From positions 1-6,885 of the forward strand of contig JBCBKE010000105.1 in the NCBI GenBank assembly GCA_038522375.1: a stretch of DNA of 6,885 nt. The letters are read 5' to 3'. Every line of letters begins with the position of its first letter. Within the stretch, counting starts at the first letter, position 1. This document shows positions 5,847 through 6,885 of the stretch, piece after piece. The stretch is from UBA5336 sp038522375. Lineage in GTDB: Bacteria > Pseudomonadota > Alphaproteobacteria > Caulobacterales > Hyphomonadaceae. Made by a program: the position numbers and the translations under genes. Below the pieces are notes generated by a model. That model was not told where the DNA came from. It did no database searches and saw only the letters and a list, made by a program, of their open reading frames with translations.

Positions 5847-6314
5847 ATGTCTTCCTGGATCGACCAGCGCTTTCGGCATTTTGCGCCACACCTCCCGGTT
5901 TGGGCCTGGCCCATCCTGGTGTGGAGCCTGTGGCGCGTCTGGCGCTGGCTCGAGGTCCAGGCCGCGCACGATCCCGGGCTCAGCCTGATTCTCCATTGCA
6001 CCGGGTGGGGCGAGGTCTGGGCCGAAACGTTCCGCGCCCCCGACACATCCCCGAACCGCGCCCAACCCTATGCCGACGATGGCCCCTGGTACCTCGGCGC
6101 CCCGGCGCGGCACTGTCTCCATTGGAAAGGCATGGGCCTCGCCACCGATGCCGGGGCGCGCGTGCCCACCGGCGGCGCCCATCCGCGCCTGCCGGCGCCC
6201 CCATCGGCGTTCCTCGCCCGGTGCCCGCGATCCATCGCCTGCCCATGCCGCGGCCTGGCTTCGCCGCCGCCGGTCCCCAGGGCCCAGCCGCCGCCCTTGC
6301 CCGTCCTCACCTGA
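5847..6314 (+). CDS. Small Trp-rich protein of unknown function
   Basis: I do not recognise this 155-residue protein. The frame has strong G/C bias in third codon positions from the ATG onward and no such coherence on the opposite strand, which supports coding. Residues 16-35 contain six Trp (19, 21, 26, 29, 32, 34) among Val, Leu and Arg, giving a hydrophobic to amphipathic helix that may lie on or cross the membrane. A second Trp-containing block lies at 48-62 and a third at 81-93. The last 45 residues or so are Pro/Ala/Arg-rich and may be disordered; another frame could carry the true C-terminus if there is a sequencing frameshift. A GTG at 5841 in frame is an alternative start. No ribosome site precedes either start, but TATACT (5834-5839) resembles a -10 box at the distance expected for a leaderless transcript. 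The gene is convergent with nadC. Confidence 0.55.
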   Translation: MSSWIDQRFRHFAPHLPVWAWPILVWSLWRVWRWLEVQAAHDPGLSLILHCTGWGEVWAETFRAPDTSPNRAQPYADDGPWYLGAPARHCLHWKGMGLATDAGARVPTGGAHPRLPAPPSAFLARCPRSIACPCRGLASPPPVPRAQPPPLPVLT

Positions 6315-6325
6315 TCCCAGCCCCA

Positions 6326-6355
6326 GCCGCCGGAGACACCCCCCGTGTCTGCGGC
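6326..6355. terminator. GC-rich hairpin between convergent genes, possible bidirectional transcription end
   Basis: AGACAC (6334-6339) pairs with GTGTCT (6345-6350) around five C. An outer GCCGC/GCGGC pair (6326-6330, 6351-6355) extends the stem across a three-base bulge. It lies 12 bp after the stop of the small Trp-rich gene and 43 bp past the end of nadC. There is no T-tract on either strand, so a terminator role rests mainly on position. Confidence 0.35.
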
Positions 6356-6378
6356 CGCCCGTGCTGGCCGCCCGTGCT
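6353..6378. repeat. Perfect 13-bp tandem duplication followed by a GGCT run
   Basis: GGCCGCCCGTGCT is repeated exactly at 6353-6365 and 6366-6378, then GGCTGGCTGG follows. It is non-coding, within the convergent gap, and looks like a slippage-type duplication that may vary between strains. Confidence 0.7.
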
Positions 6379-6397
6379 GGCTGGCTGGCGGGTGGGC

Positions 6398-6885
6398 TCA
6401 GGCCACGTCGAGCCCCACGTCCAGATTGGGGGCGGAGTGGGTGAGGGCGCCGACGGAAATATAGTCCACCCCGGTTTCGGCGATGTCGCGAACGGTATCC
6501 AGCGTCACCCCGCCCGACGCCTCCGCCAGGCAGGCCCCGCCGATCCGCTTAACGGCCGCTTCAAGGGTGCCCGGTGCCATGTTGTCGAGAAGCACGGCAT
6601 GGGGCCGGTGGGGCGAGGCCAGCGCCACATCGAGTTGTTCGAGGGTGTCGACCTCAAGCTCGATCATGCGCAGGTGACCGGCATAGGCCGCCGCCCGGGC
6701 AAGCGCGGTTTCAACGCTGCCCCCGCAGGCTGCGATATGGTTGTCCTTGATCAGGATCGCGTCGCTAAGGCTATAGCGGTGGTTGGAACCACCACCGTGC
6801 AGCACGGCAAGCTTTTCGACGATCCGCAAACCCGGTGTGGTTTTCCGCGTGCAGGTGACGCGCGTGTTTGTGCCCTTGGCCGCAG
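6398..6885 (-). CDS. nadC: Quinolinate phosphoribosyltransferase (decarboxylating), C-terminal part (partial, runs off right edge)
   Basis: The enzyme converts quinolinate and PRPP to nicotinate mononucleotide, CO2 and pyrophosphate in cytoplasmic de novo NAD synthesis. The 161 visible residues (from 6883 to the TGA at 6400-6398) are about the C-terminal 57% of a typical 280-residue NadC. Family motifs appear in order: TRVTCTRKTTPG (PRPP/quinolinate-binding Arg and Lys), HGGGSNHR, LIKDNHI, IELEV, LLDNM, EASGGV and TGVDYISVGALTHSAP. All are intact and no frameshift is visible. The start codon is outside the window; the TTG near 6829 lies inside the TRKTTPGLR motif region and is not the start. 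In many bacteria nadC is linked to nadA and nadB, which would be expected further right if so here. Confidence 0.95.
   Translation of the reverse strand, partial: AAKGTNTRVTCTRKTTPGLRIVEKLAVLHGGGSNHRYSLSDAILIKDNHIAACGGSVETALARAAAYAGHLRMIELEVDTLEQLDVALASPHRPHAVLLDNMAPGTLEAAVKRIGGACLAEASGGVTLDTVRDIAETGVDYISVGALTHSAPNLDVGLDVA

Noticed and set aside
5715..6182. 155-codon minus-strand frame opposite the small Trp-rich gene
   Set aside because: It overlaps the receptor's 3' end and has low-complexity Gly/Pro/Arg content. The plus-strand frame has better third-position bias and a plausible hydrophobic segment.

Overview
The window looks like a chromosomal segment from a GC-rich alphaproteobacterium. 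Three things support this: the strong bias to G or C in third codon positions, a SleB-type (Hydrolase_2) cell wall hydrolase with the N-terminal anchor and domain sequence common in that class, and a perfect TTAA-N7-TTAAC motif of the kind bound by the cell-cycle regulator CtrA. The lineage (perhaps Caulobacterales, Maricaulales or similar) is inference. No rRNA, tRNA, transposase, integrase or CRISPR array is visible.

Layout from left to right. (1) 1-912, minus strand: the N-terminal 304 codons of a TIR-domain membrane protein whose C-terminus runs off the left edge. (2) 913-1433: a 521-bp non-coding divergent region with two operator-like dyads, a CtrA-type box, a palindrome and a strong hairpin. 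(3) 1434-2522, plus: an anchored or secreted cell wall hydrolase. (4) 2631-5756, plus: a 1041-residue protein with an N-terminal TIR domain, a charged helical linker, one transmembrane helix and fourteen WD40-type repeats, followed by a Cys-containing tail. It is a clear paralogue of the left-edge gene, about 59% identical over the TIR domain and linker by hand count. (5) 5847-6314, plus: a small Trp-rich protein I do not recognise. (6) 6315-6397: a short convergent gap with a hairpin and a 13-bp tandem duplication. (7) 6398-6885, minus: the C-terminal part of quinolinate phosphoribosyltransferase (nadC), open at the right edge.

The most interesting element is the pair of TIR receptors placed on either side of a cell wall hydrolase and pointing away from each other. 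TIR_2 domains with the conserved Glu often cleave NAD+ or make signalling nucleotides from it in bacterial immunity. The Arg-rich flank before the membrane helix predicts a cytoplasmic TIR domain and a periplasmic double propeller. The layout is then similar to a Toll-like receptor but with inverted domain order. The propeller-coding DNA is compositionally mosaic: blades 1-2 and the C-terminus are GC-rich, while blades 3-13 fall to about 43-48% GC in sampled segments. This suggests exchange of the sensor part inside a conserved chassis. A role in phage defence or envelope surveillance is a hypothesis; the sequence does not show it.
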